Source: Nocardia jiangxiensis NBRC 101359
GTDB taxonomy: Bacteria; Actinomycetota; Actinomycetes; Mycobacteriales; Mycobacteriaceae
Assembly (NCBI RefSeq): GCF_000308615.1
Contig: NZ_BAGB01000047.1
Span: forward strand, 434,001-498,000
Reading direction: 5' to 3'
DNA: 64,000 nt
In this document: piece by piece, positions 16,649 through 24,026 of the stretch
How the letters are laid out: each line of letters starts with the position of its first letter
Position numbering within the stretch: the stretch's first letter is position 1
Notes under the pieces: model-generated
What the model saw: only the letters and a program-made list of their open reading frames with translations
The model's database searches: none
Told to the model about the DNA's origin: nothing
Made by a program: the position numbers and the translations under genes

Positions 16649-17383
16649 ATGACGAACACCACACGCACGGCCGTGATCATCGGCGTCGGCCCCGGCCTGG
16701 GCATGTCCATGGCCCGCAAATTCGGCCGGGAGGGATACCGGGTCGCCCTGATCTCCCGCAGCGACGCCCGGCACGGCGACTACCTGGCCGATCTGTCGGC
16801 CCTGGGCATCGAAGCCACCGCGCACACCGCAGACGTCACCGATCCGGACCGGTTGGCTGCGGTGCTGGCCGAGATCGCCGCGGCCGGTGATATCGAATTC
16901 GCTTACTACGGACCGACTCCCGCACAACTCCCGGTCCCGATCACCCAGGTCGACGTGGCCACCGCGAGGACGGCGTTCGACTGGGTCTGGCCCGCGATCC
17001 AGTTGGTCGGGGCAGTGCTGCCGGGGATGGTGGAACGCGGTACGGGCGGAGTGATGATCTCGGGCGGACTGTCCAGCGTGCGCCCGTTGCCGATGCTGGG
17101 CCAACTCGCGCTCGTGGTCGCGGCGCTGCGCAATTACGCGCTCACCCTCAACGCCGCACTCGCCGACCAGGGCGTCTACGCGGGCACACTCACCATCGGC
17201 GGCCTGGTCGAACGCGGCGACATCCACGCCATGGTCACTGCTGATCCGTCGACATTCGGTGGCGCGCAAGCACATACGCTCGATCCCGACGATATCGCCG
17301 AAACCGCCTGGGAGATGTACCGGAAGCGGGATCGGGCCGAGACGGTATTCGACGCTCTCGGCGACCGACTGAAGATCAGCTGA
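16649..17383 (+). CDS. SDR-family NAD(P)-dependent oxidoreductase, TetR-controlled
   Basis: A 244-residue Rossmann-fold protein. The cofactor motif is VIIGVGPGLGMSMARKF, a glycine-rich loop of the divergent SDR type. The second strand end ALISRSDARH has no acidic residue in the usual place, so NADPH is likely. The acid before loop 3 is DVTDPDR. The usual catalytic S-Y-K triad is not clear: where YxxxK is expected the sequence reads LGQLALVVAALRNYAL, so it may be an atypical or non-catalytic SDR. The second ATG (16649) is chosen, six bases after GGAG at 16639-16642; an ATG at 16643 overlaps that site. The divergent TetR gene and its two operators are next door. Confidence 0.78.
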   Translation: MTNTTRTAVIIGVGPGLGMSMARKFGREGYRVALISRSDARHGDYLADLSALGIEATAHTADVTDPDRLAAVLAEIAAAGDIEFAYYGPTPAQLPVPITQVDVATARTAFDWVWPAIQLVGAVLPGMVERGTGGVMISGGLSSVRPLPMLGQLALVVAALRNYALTLNAALADQGVYAGTLTIGGLVERGDIHAMVTADPSTFGGAQAHTLDPDDIAETAWEMYRKRDRAETVFDALGDRLKIS

Positions 17384-17525
17384 AGATCCGGCGGCCCGTA
17401 TACCTGTTTTCTGCGTCGTTTTCCCAAGTAGGACAGCGTTTTTCGGGCGTTTCGCGGCGCCTGCGGCAGCACTCGGTACTGACTACGCTCACCAGCGTCT
17501 CATCCAACACACAGGAGGTAACCGG

Positions 17526-17774
17526 ATGCGAATTTCCAAGCTGCGGTTGGGGATTGCCGCCATCGTCGGAGCAGTGGCGTTCACCGGAATCGGCGCGGGC
17601 GCGGCCTACGCGTTCCAGCCGCATATGCTCACCGCCCGCGGCGACCTGACATCCGCCCAGGGCGAGCTGCAGCAGGCGATCCCGGACAAGGCCGGACATC
17701 GGGTCAACGCCGCGCGCCTCATACAGCAGGCGATCAACGAGGTGAACGCCGGAATCCAGGCCGGCGCACAGTAA
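17526..17774 (+). CDS. Small secreted helical protein of unknown function
   Basis: An 82-residue protein with a clear Sec signal peptide: basic start MRISKLRLG, hydrophobic core AAIVGAVAFTGIGAGAAYA, cleavage after AYA (about residue 29). The mature part is about 53 residues, helical, without cysteines, and contains LTSAQGELQQAI and GHRVNAARLIQQAINEVNAGI, a pattern seen in small secreted proteins of mycobacteria and related genera. It has a strong ribosome-binding site (AGGAGG, 17514-17519). It is monocistronic and ends before a long palindromic terminator. Confidence 0.8.
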   Translation: MRISKLRLGIAAIVGAVAFTGIGAGAAYAFQPHMLTARGDLTSAQGELQQAIPDKAGHRVNAARLIQQAINEVNAGIQAGAQ

Positions 17775-17930
17775 TTCGAACAAGTCGGGGAGTCGCGGGC
17801 CTGGTCTCGAGCGCGGCGCCGACCGGTGTCGACGTCGGCCGCGGTTACAGCATGATCATCCTGACCTGCCCGGCGTCCTACGACCATCCGCATGTCGCAA
17901 AGACTTTCGCGCACGACGCGATTTCCCGAA

Positions 17931-17978
17931 CACAGCACTGTGGCCCGATCGGTCGACCGATCGGGCCACAGTGCTGTG
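17931..17978. terminator. 48-bp perfect palindrome, bidirectional terminator
   Basis: Two 24-base arms (17931-17954 and 17955-17978) are exact reverse complements with no spacer. The left arm begins CACAGCACTG and the centre is GGTCGACC. It sits between the convergent genes ending at 17774 and 17996, so its RNA would form a 22-bp stem with a four-base loop in either direction. Confidence 0.75.
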
Positions 17979-17995
17979 GTATCGAGCAGCGCGAG

Positions 17996-18361
17996 CTACG
18001 CCCAGCCCAGCGACTGCAGGACCTGCCACCAGAGGTCCGGCGGGTAGCCGCCGAGCGGATACGAGGGTGCCCGCGGGTCGTCCCGGAATCCCTGCGGCGG
18101 GTAATACGTGTGGTGCCACTGGCTCTGCGGCGGCGCATCCGTCCGCGGCTGGCAGCGGTAGAAGTCGCACGGCTGGGGCTGCCGCTGCTGCTGGGGCTGC
18201 GACTGCCGTTGCGGCTGCGATTGCGACGGCGGGCCGGACTGCTGATCCGGAGCCGCATTCGCGTTCGCGCCCATCCCGATGAGCGGAACAGCGACCAACA
18301 CGCCCGTCACCACGGTCTTCGCGGCAATACGACGAAGATGTCCTTGTCGGAGACTAGCCAT
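17996..18361 (-). CDS. Secreted Gln/Pro-rich protein
   Basis: A 121-residue protein with an N-terminal signal peptide (basic RQGHLRRIAAKT, then VVTGVLVAVPLIGMGANANA, cleavage after ANA). A low-complexity stretch of Gln, Pro, Ser and Arg follows (about 40-65), then CDFYRCQPRTD with two cysteines four residues apart and a Pro/Tyr/Trp-rich tail ending DLWWQVLQSLGWA. The function is unknown. A GGAGGAG ribosome-binding site lies eight to ten bases before the ATG at 18361. It is probably cell-wall associated or secreted, by inference from composition. Confidence 0.7.
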   Translation of the reverse strand: MASLRQGHLRRIAAKTVVTGVLVAVPLIGMGANANAAPDQQSGPPSQSQPQRQSQPQQQRQPQPCDFYRCQPRTDAPPQSQWHHTYYPPQGFRDDPRAPSYPLGGYPPDLWWQVLQSLGWA

Positions 18362-18563
18362 GTGCAATCCTCTCCTCCCGGGCCCAACGACCCGCGACAG
18401 CTGGATTCATTTGGTTTCACACCGATCACGCACGGGTATACAGCAATTCCGTAGCGAATGTCGAGCTTTTCGACCGAAACTTCGCAAACCTCGCACAATT
18501 CGAGCCTTTATCGCCCTTTTCGACGCTATTGTCCATTTGCGCAACTCCGCTGCCTGCGGCACC

Positions 18564-18752
18564 GTGACCGATACCGCGTTCACATTCCCGACCGGCGGGG
18601 TGATCACCTACCACGGCGCTGCCGACGCCGACGCCTACGACGACTCCCTAAATGCGCAGTGGCTGCGAACCGCACTCGACCACATCTTGACCGGCGGCCC
18701 CGCGATCGCCGACACCGAACCGATCGGCTGCACCATCAAATGGACACCGTAA
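18564..18752 (+). pseudogene. C-terminal remnant of a thioredoxin-like (AhpC/TSA family) protein
   Basis: About 62 codons open at the left, reading 'TFPTGGVITYHGAADAD', 'LRTALDHILTGGPAI' and 'TEPIGCTIKW'. The end matches the C-terminus of actinobacterial thioredoxin-family proteins that finish 'T-P-x-x-G-C-S/T-I-K-W'. The N-terminal half with the CxxC active site is missing: the sequence upstream in all frames is AT-richer, non-coding and includes the start region of the divergent secreted protein. A GTG at 18564 exists but no ribosome-binding site, so this is treated as a decayed fragment. Confidence 0.6.
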
Positions 18753-19179
18753 TGCCGACGCGACGGCCGCCCCGGTCCGCTCCCGGACCCGCAGGACTTG
18801 CGCGACGCCCTCGACCGCGTTTTCCCGTCCGCGTGAAAGTTGTTCGATGCCAACCGTATTCGCAGGCGTCATCTACGTCCTCCCGCCGACTGCTTCTGGG
18901 TTGCCCGGCTCCCCAACAACTTCCGGCGGCACATTGTAGCAGCAGTTGACGGTCCTACTGCCACTGGCCATCCCGTTACCTCTGGGCCTGACATTCCGCC
19001 TGCACAAGAAGCGCAGAGCACGAGAACTACGCCGCCGATCACGCCCCGGCCACCGCGTCGTAACCCACGGCGGACTCCATGGCGTCATCGCCCATCTGGA
19101 CGAGTCCGTAGTCGGCCTGGAAGCAACGCGGGCGTTGTCCAGGTCTACGACCGGGCCGCAATCGCGCGCGTGCTGTGAG
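18753..19179. other. Gene-poor stretch with possible gene debris
   Basis: No convincing gene is seen on either strand. One short reading in the forward strand (about 18762-18836) gives PLPDPQDLRDALDRVFPSA and a stop. It looks like the C-terminal end of a protein, suggesting a second fragment beside the thioredoxin-like remnant. The rest has broken frames in all directions. Confidence 0.4.
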
Positions 19180-19383
19180 TCAGCAGCCGAGGCCGCCGGA
19201 ATTGATGTTGGCGGCGAACGCATCCCACTCGGTCGGCGCGAAGATCAGCGCCGGGCCGGTCGGATTCTTATTGTCACGGACGCCGACCGCCCCCTTGTCG
19301 AGAAACGCCACCTCGACGCAACCCTTCATCCCTGAACTACGGCTGCTCTTGAACCACTGGGCTGCAGACAGATCAACATTCAT
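19180..19383 (-). CDS. DUF397 protein, second copy of a tandem pair
   Basis: A 67-residue DUF397 protein. The family core is complete: WFKSSRSSGMKGCVEVAFLD, then GVRDNKNPTGPALIFAP and W-D-A-F. About three quarters of residues equal the copy at 19423-19626, so this is a recent tandem duplication. AAGGAG at 19392-19397 sets the ATG at 19383. In streptomycetes and nocardiae, DUF397 genes typically sit with a WhiJ/Scr1-type HTH gene and act in development-linked regulation. An antitoxin-like relationship has been proposed for such pairs. The function here is by inference from that context. Confidence 0.85.
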   Translation of the reverse strand: MNVDLSAAQWFKSSRSSGMKGCVEVAFLDKGAVGVRDNKNPTGPALIFAPTEWDAFAANINSGGLGC

Positions 19384-19422
19384 GAGATGCACTCCTTCGC
19401 GATCTGGAGCATGCTGGCGGCC

Positions 19423-19626
19423 TTATGAGTCCAGGTGACCTCGGTTGAGATCGGCAGTGAAGGCGTCCCACTCCCCCGGAGCGAAGACCAGCGCCGGACC
19501 GGTCGGAGTCTTGCTGTCACGGACGCCGACGACACCCTCGTCGAGGAAGGCAACCTCGACGCAATCCTTGGACCCGGAACTGCGGCTGCTCTTGAACCAA
19601 TGAGCCTGGGACAGATCAACGTTCAT
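19423..19626 (-). CDS. DUF397 protein, first copy of a tandem pair
   Basis: A 67-residue DUF397 protein with WFKSSRSSGSKDCVEVAFLD, GVRDSKTPTGPALVFAP and EWDAF. Its ATG overlaps the TGA of the upstream Scr1-type HTH gene (ATGA), so the two are translationally coupled and probably interact. AAGGAG also precedes the start. Its paralogue lies 39 bases downstream with its own ribosome-binding site. Both copies keep the single Cys and the SSRS motif, so neither looks broken. Confidence 0.87.
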   Translation of the reverse strand: MNVDLSQAHWFKSSRSSGSKDCVEVAFLDEGVVGVRDSKTPTGPALVFAPGEWDAFTADLNRGHLDS

Positions 19627-20513
19627 GTGGAGTACTCCTTTGCGACCTGAAGCATGAGTGAGCGGCTGGCCTTCTCGTCCAGCGCTATCCGTTCGACGTG
19701 GGTACGAACTTCACGATACCGCCGAATTTCTTCTGTCTGTTCGAGATACAGATCGCCGAGAAAGCCCTGTACGTACACAACCGGCGGCATCGAAAGGTCC
19801 GCCGTGGGACGGGGCGCAAACTCCAAGATCACGAACGAACCCACGATCAGAGCTTGATACATACCTGCTGACGAGGGCACTACGCGGATCGAAACGTTGT
19901 CGAGCGCAGCCATGTCCGCGAGTTGAAGCAGCTGGCCTTCCATCACACCGAGGCCACCGACTGTTCTGCGCAACACCGTCTCATCGATGAACGCATTGAT
20001 GCCCAACGGCTTGTCGTGTCTCTTCAGCCGCTGTTGTCGCCTCATCCCCACCTCCAGCATCCGTTCGACATCACCGGTGGGTTTGTTGGGGAACTCGGCC
20101 CGGATCAACGCGCGCCGGTAGTCCGCCGTATGCAATAACCCGGGCAGCAGCGTCGTCTGGTACGACGTAATCCGCTCCGCCGCATCCTCCAGGCTCACGA
20201 ACAGACCGAACTCCTTCGGGATCGCATCCTCGGCGAATGCCTGCCACCAGCCCTTGGCCTTGGTCTCCTGGACCAGCTCCAGGACCACCTGCGCCTGTTG
20301 GGCGTCGGATTCGTAGAGGTCGCACAGGTGCTTGATCAGGACCGGGTTCAGCCGAACCGCTTGTCCTGTCTCGATTTTCCAGAGGGTGGAGCGCGCGACG
20401 GCGATGGCCTCGGCCGCGTTCTCGCGGCTGATGCCCTGTTTCACACGCATCGTCTCCAGGGTGAGGCCGAGCATGCGGCGAGCGACGTTGCTGTCGGTGG
20501 TGGGGGATGCCAT
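19623..20513 (-). CDS. XRE-family regulator with Scr1-type (DUF5753) C-terminal domain
   Basis: A 296-residue protein. Residues about 10-70 are an XRE helix-turn-helix (LGLTLETMRVKQGISRENAAEAI, recognition helix AVARSTLWKIETG). The rest is the DUF5753/Scr1 domain with the family hallmarks ERITSYQTTLLPGLLHTADYRRAL, RQQRL, FIDETVLRR and a final RYREVRTHVERIAL. This family includes WhiJ-like regulators of actinomycete development, usually encoded with DUF397 partners exactly as here. The start at 20513 is chosen from GAGGAGG at 20521-20527, eight bases before it. Its stop overlaps the next gene by four bases. Confidence 0.88.
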   Translation of the reverse strand: MASPTTDSNVARRMLGLTLETMRVKQGISRENAAEAIAVARSTLWKIETGQAVRLNPVLIKHLCDLYESDAQQAQVVLELVQETKAKGWWQAFAEDAIPKEFGLFVSLEDAAERITSYQTTLLPGLLHTADYRRALIRAEFPNKPTGDVERMLEVGMRRQQRLKRHDKPLGINAFIDETVLRRTVGGLGVMEGQLLQLADMAALDNVSIRVVPSSAGMYQALIVGSFVILEFAPRPTADLSMPPVVYVQGFLGDLYLEQTEEIRRYREVRTHVERIALDEKASRSLMLQVAKEYST

Positions 20514-20785
20514 GGGTGGACCTCCTCGGATCTTGTTTGCGAAAAGGTGGTTCAACTCGAACGGGAATGTGATGCCAACTGAAACGACGCCGAATTTTTC
20601 GCGAACCGCCGTCGTAAAGCATTGCGGCAGAACTCATGCGGGAGTCTCATGGGAATACGCCCGGCGGCCGGGTCGACCACCATTCCCGCTCACCTGGCAC
20701 GGATCTCCCGGAGCGGCATCTCGTCCCCGGCCGCCGGACGACCCAATCCACTATTCTCACAACCACTTTCGGAGTTGTCGCCACG

Positions 20786-21073
20786 ATGCTAGAGGATTCA
20801 GCAACCGATGACAAGCAACCATTCGCCGACAAACGAGAACTCGGAGAAATGGTTGATCATCAAGCAGTGCAACAGCTTTTGGACATTCCAGAACCATTCT
20901 TCCAGTACCGGAACGAGCCCATGGAAACCCTTCCGACACCATACGGCAATCAGGCGACGCGGCCGAGCGAACCAATGATCTCGAATACCGCCGAACCGCA
21001 ACCGTTTCAACGAATTCTGGACAACCTCGACCGAATCATCCGCGAACTGCGCGAGAACGGCGATCCGAGGTGA
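20786..21073 (+). CDS. Small protein of unknown function, first of an overlapping trio
   Basis: A 95-residue acidic, Pro/Asn-containing protein that I do not recognise. It has no signal peptide or membrane helix, and ends in a predicted amphipathic helix FQRILDNLDRIIRELREN. The ATG at 20786 is used; a longer in-frame reading from 20636 is compositionally different and lacks a better ribosome-binding site (GGAG at 20771-20774 is weakly placed). Its stop overlaps the next start (GTGA at 21070-21073), which supports it being translated. It lies divergent from the Scr1-type regulator. Confidence 0.5.
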   Translation: MLEDSATDDKQPFADKRELGEMVDHQAVQQLLDIPEPFFQYRNEPMETLPTPYGNQATRPSEPMISNTAEPQPFQRILDNLDRIIRELRENGDPR

Positions 21074-21363
21074 GCCCCCTGTCCGCCTGGGATGTCACCG
21101 CGAACATCATCACCGTGATCGCCGGATCCGCTGTGACCTACTGGTCCTGGGTTGCTTCTGGCCCTCACCCCGGCCGAACCGACACCCCCGCCCTCCCGCC
21201 GCCGAATCCCCCTCCGGACGGGCTGCACGACCATCCCGATGCCCCCTGCTCCACGTCCGCTGGCCTGCCGAATGGACCTGCCCTCGTCACCGCCCCTGAG
21301 CCAGGACTCCGAACCCATACCGCAGAATCCCCGAATCCACAGCCCCACACCAGAGCCCGATGA
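21070..21363 (+). CDS. Small membrane-anchored protein of unknown function
   Basis: A 97-residue product starting at the GTG that overlaps the preceding stop. Residues 5-28 (AWDVTANIITVIAGSAVTYWSWV) form one predicted transmembrane helix; the remainder is Pro-rich and looks disordered. I do not recognise a domain. The Pro-rich tail shares DNA with the next gene in another frame, so its true C-terminus is uncertain: a frameshift in this region would join the helix to the downstream domain. A conventional short membrane protein ending near 21170 is also possible. Confidence 0.45.
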   Translation: MSPLSAWDVTANIITVIAGSAVTYWSWVASGPHPGRTDTPALPPPNPPPDGLHDHPDAPCSTSAGLPNGPALVTAPEPGLRTHTAESPNPQPHTRAR

Positions 21364-21526
21364 ATCAGGTCGGTTCGACGCATTGACCGTCCGAGCCGCC
21401 CAGGCCGGTTACCACCTGATCCAGAACTGGCCCAACTCCCACCACTGGTACCTCCTGGACCCCACCGACAACCAACCCCTCCACACCGCCCCCCTCGACT
21501 CCATCGCAACATGGCTGGACGGCTGA
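21272..21526 (+). CDS. Small protein with conserved-looking C-terminal domain, overlapping upstream gene
   Basis: An 84-residue reading whose first 30 residues are Pro/Ser-rich and whose last 50 form a compact-looking module: FDALTVRAAQAGYHLIQNW, then SHHWYLLDPTDNQPLH and a closing helix. This looks like a small alpha/beta domain, though I cannot name it. It overlaps the preceding gene by 92 bases in another frame and lacks a ribosome-binding site of its own. One longer protein (N-terminal helix, Pro-rich linker, this domain) interrupted by a frameshift is the main alternative. A 12-bp hairpin follows the stop directly. Confidence 0.45.
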   Translation: MDLPSSPPLSQDSEPIPQNPRIHSPTPEPDESGRFDALTVRAAQAGYHLIQNWPNSHHWYLLDPTDNQPLHTAPLDSIATWLDG

Positions 21527-21561
21527 CCCCGGGGTGTCGCCGGTCCGGTGACACCCCGGGG
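21527..21561 (+). terminator. Terminator hairpin after the small-ORF trio
   Basis: Stem CCCCGGGGTGTC at 21527-21538 pairs with 21550-21561, 12 bp perfect, 11-base loop. It begins one base after the TGA, indicating that the trio is a single transcription unit. Confidence 0.75.
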
Positions 21562-21584
21562 CGAGAATCGACTCGTATGCCCGT

Positions 21585-22200
21585 TCAGGGCACCGGATGC
21601 ACTTGCGGCACAGGATATTCCATCCAGAGCAGATCGCTCATCTCGTTGCGCGCGTTGAAGATCAGATTGACGAAACCGTCGTGGACGACGACGGCCGGGG
21701 CCTCCCATGCGTAGGCGCCGGGGACCTCGTCACCGCTCCAGCCATTCGGGCCCAGCGTGGACACCAGCAGGTTACCGGCGTCGCGGCGGAGGAAACCGAG
21801 TATCCGTTCGTTGCCGAGCCCGCAGCGGCCACACCGGCGTTCGCGAACTCGTTCGGCTGGTGCACGGTGCGCGCCCAGGTGCCCGAACCGGGGCCTTCGG
21901 GCTCGGAGTAGGCCATGTCGATGATCTCGCGGCCCTGGTCGTTCGAGGCGAACAGCAGATGCAGCTCGTCGACCAGGGCCGACAATGCCGGTGCGCCCCA
22001 ACTGCTCTCGCCGCCGCACGACATCGGGCAGCTCCAGCCGTGATACTCGTCCCAGGTGGTGAACAGCAAATCCTTGGACGGGCCGTCGGCTACGTAGGCG
22101 CAGAACAACCGACCTTCGTACGCCGCCAGCGCGGGTGCGGCCGCGGTGTAAGGGCGCACCGCTGGAATCCCTGGGAAACACGGTGTTCCGATCCGTCTAC
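21585..22200 (-). pseudogene. Frameshifted beta-propeller-like (sialidase-fold repeat) gene
   Basis: Two minus-strand frames together encode repeats of the actinobacterial propeller type. The upstream frame gives APALAAYEGRLFCAYVADG, TTWDEYHGWS, GAPALSALVDELHLLFAS and FANAGVAAAG. The downstream frame continues with NERILGFLRRDAGNLLVS, GWSGDEV, APAVVVHDGFVNLIFNA and ends HPVP. The switch occurs at about 21815-21835. Such 'S-x-x-x-P-A-L-A-x-x-x-x-x-L-x-x-x' blades occur in secreted lectin-like or sialidase-fold proteins. No signal peptide is attached. An in-frame stop at 22197-22199 also separates it from a 30-codon reading upstream. The function is lost or awaits sequence correction. Confidence 0.6.
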
Positions 22201-22289
22201 CGCACGGCTGGCGGCGCGGCCGGTTCGACACCGTACTGCTCCCAGTCCTCTGCCTCGTCATCGTCGAAACGCGTTGCCTTACGGGACAT
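22197..22289 (-). CDS. 30-codon ORF between lsr2 remnant and propeller pseudogene
   Basis: ATG at 22289 to TAG at 22197, an acidic peptide beginning MSRKATRFDDDEAEDWEQYG and ending in Ala/Pro. It starts seven bases after the stop of the lsr2 remnant. It could be the broken N-terminus of the propeller-like gene that continues in the next frame, or just a relic. No ribosome-binding site is convincing. Confidence 0.25.
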   Translation of the reverse strand: MSRKATRFDDDEAEDWEQYGVEPAAPPAVR

Positions 22290-22295
22290 CTCGAT

Positions 22296-22446
22296 TCACG
22301 GTAACAGAACCGCACGCAGCTTCTCCGCATTCCCCTCGCACAGGTCGATCTCGTAGTCCACCCCCTCGAAGGAGAACTCGACCGTCCCGTCCGCCACCGA
22401 CAACCCCGTCGTAGTCATCGATCGGATTGATCACCTGCTTGGCCAC
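22296..22446 (-). pseudogene. lsr2: Truncated, frameshifted lsr2 (nucleoid protein) remnant
   Basis: A GTG start at 22446 with GGAGGG upstream opens AKQVINPIDDYDG. After a one-frame shift near 22405 the reading continues VADGTVEFSFEGVDYEIDL followed by NAEKLRAVLLP and a stop. Lsr2 N-terminal domains read nearly the same ('V-T-L-x-DD-x-DG ... TVEF-x-x-DG-V-x-YEIDL-x-x-x-NA-x-KLR'). The C-terminal DNA-binding AT-hook-like domain with R-G-R is missing, so this would be only a broken dimerisation domain. A complete lsr2 is presumably elsewhere in the genome. Confidence 0.7.
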
Positions 22447-22559
22447 GTCGTCACCCTCCGTCTGCGCGCCGCCCGGTACTGCTGTCCGCTCACCATAACC
22501 GGCACCACCGACAAGAACCAGGGTCGAATACGAACCACACCCCGGATCGGCCGATCGCG

Positions 22560-22612
22560 AAAAAAATCCCGGAAGACCAACCGGCAGTGAATATTCCGGC
22601 GGTCTTCCGGGA
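22560..22612 (-). terminator. Rho-independent terminator of the pepR operon
   Basis: Perfect 12-bp stem (TCCCGGAAGACC at 22567-22578 with 22601-22612), followed on the minus strand by seven T residues (22560-22566). It begins 19 bases after the peptidase stop. This is the most classical intrinsic terminator in the window. Confidence 0.9.
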
Positions 22613-22630
22613 CCACGATCCTCCGGGCGA

Positions 22631-24016
22631 TCAGTCCGCCAGACGGCGTATCGAGACCGGCAGATCCCGGGCGCGCCGGTACGGGCCCGCGACCGAGACC
22701 GCGAAGGGGCGGGACAACAGGGTGCGGGCCACCGCCGAGACCTCGGCGGTGGTGACCGAATCGATGCGGGTGAGGGTTTCCGAGACGCTGCGGTGGTTGC
22801 CGTAGCTGAGTTCGCTGCGTCCGATGCGGTTCATGCGTGAGCCCGAATCCTCCAGGCCCAGAACCAGACCGCCGCGCAGCGCCCCCTTGGCGCGGGCGCA
22901 CTCGGCGTCGGTGATCCCTTCCGTAGCAACCTCTTCCAGGACCTCGCGCGCCAAAGACGCCACCTGGCCCAGGTTTTCGGGTTGGCAGCCCAGATAGACC
23001 GAGAACGCGCCGGTGTCGGCGAAGGTGTCCACGCTGGAGTACACCGAGTACGCCAGACCGCGTTCCTCCCGGATGCGCTGGAACAGCCGCGAGGACAGAC
23101 CGCCGCCGAGCACGGTGTTCAGCACCGACAGCGGCCAGCGCTTCTCCCCTTCGTGCCGCCCGAACGCGCGGACGCCGAACACCAGATGAGCCTGCTCGCT
23201 GTCCCGGTACATCCACTGCAAGTGCGGCGGAGTATGCGTGCGGAACCGGCCCTCGCGCCGCGGAGCGGGCTCGCGAACCGGATCGAGCCGACCCGCGAAC
23301 GCCCGGTGCACCAACTCCACCGTGTGCTCGTGCTCGACGTTCCCGGCCACCGCGACGACCATCCTGTCCGGACGGTAGCGACGCTGATGGAACCCGCGCA
23401 GCTGATTCGCGGTCATCGACTCGATGGACTCGACCGTGCCGATCACCGGACGACCCACCGGATGGTCGCCGAACAGCGCGGTGAGGAACGCGTCGCCGAC
23501 CATGTCCTCCGGATCGTCGTCGCGCATCGAGATCTCCTCGAGCACCACCTGACGCTCCACGTTCACGTCCTCGGCCCGGCACAACCCGTTGAGCACGACA
23601 TCGGACACCAGATCCACTGCCAGCGGCAGATCCTCGTCCAGCACGTGCGCGTAGTAGCAGGTCTGCTCCTTGGCGGTGAACGCGTTGAGCTCACCGCCGA
23701 CCGCGTCCACGGCCTGCGCGATATCCAGCGCCGTGCGAGTCGGAGTCGCCTTGAACAGCAGGTGTTCCAGGAAATGCGCGGCGCCGGCCACGCTCGGCCC
23801 CTCGTCACGCGAACCGACGCCGACCCACACCCCGACCGATGCGGACCGCACCCCGGGGACATGTTCGGTGACCACGCGCAACCCGCCCGGCAGCACGGTG
23901 CGCCGCACCCCGCTGTCGCCGGGCGGAGGGAGAGTCGTCTTCAGCAGAGACGAACCCCCCTGCTCGCTGTCCAGGAGCAAGGGGGTCGAAAGCGCCGCAG
24001 CGTTTTTCTTCGTCAC
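22631..24016 (-). CDS. pepR: M16 family zinc metallopeptidase (PepR-like)
   Basis: A 461-residue pitrilysin-type peptidase. The inverted zinc motif HFLEH is visible at about residue 80 in GAAHFLEHLLFKAT, with the distal glutamate in the downstream helix LNAFTAKEQTCYYAHVLDEDLP and the second-half signature GLSSRLFQRIREERGLAYSVYS at about 305-325. The length fits bacterial processing-peptidase-like M16B enzymes. It follows pnp by ten bases, as pepR follows gpsI in mycobacteria, so the two are one transcript. The GTG at 24016 is the likely start; a longer reading would run into pnp. Confidence 0.88.
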   Translation of the reverse strand: MTKKNAAALSTPLLLDSEQGGSSLLKTTLPPPGDSGVRRTVLPGGLRVVTEHVPGVRSASVGVWVGVGSRDEGPSVAGAAHFLEHLLFKATPTRTALDIAQAVDAVGGELNAFTAKEQTCYYAHVLDEDLPLAVDLVSDVVLNGLCRAEDVNVERQVVLEEISMRDDDPEDMVGDAFLTALFGDHPVGRPVIGTVESIESMTANQLRGFHQRRYRPDRMVVAVAGNVEHEHTVELVHRAFAGRLDPVREPAPRREGRFRTHTPPHLQWMYRDSEQAHLVFGVRAFGRHEGEKRWPLSVLNTVLGGGLSSRLFQRIREERGLAYSVYSSVDTFADTGAFSVYLGCQPENLGQVASLAREVLEEVATEGITDAECARAKGALRGGLVLGLEDSGSRMNRIGRSELSYGNHRSVSETLTRIDSVTTAEVSAVARTLLSRPFAVSVAGPYRRARDLPVSIRRLAD

Positions 24017-24026
24017 ACCAGAGTTT

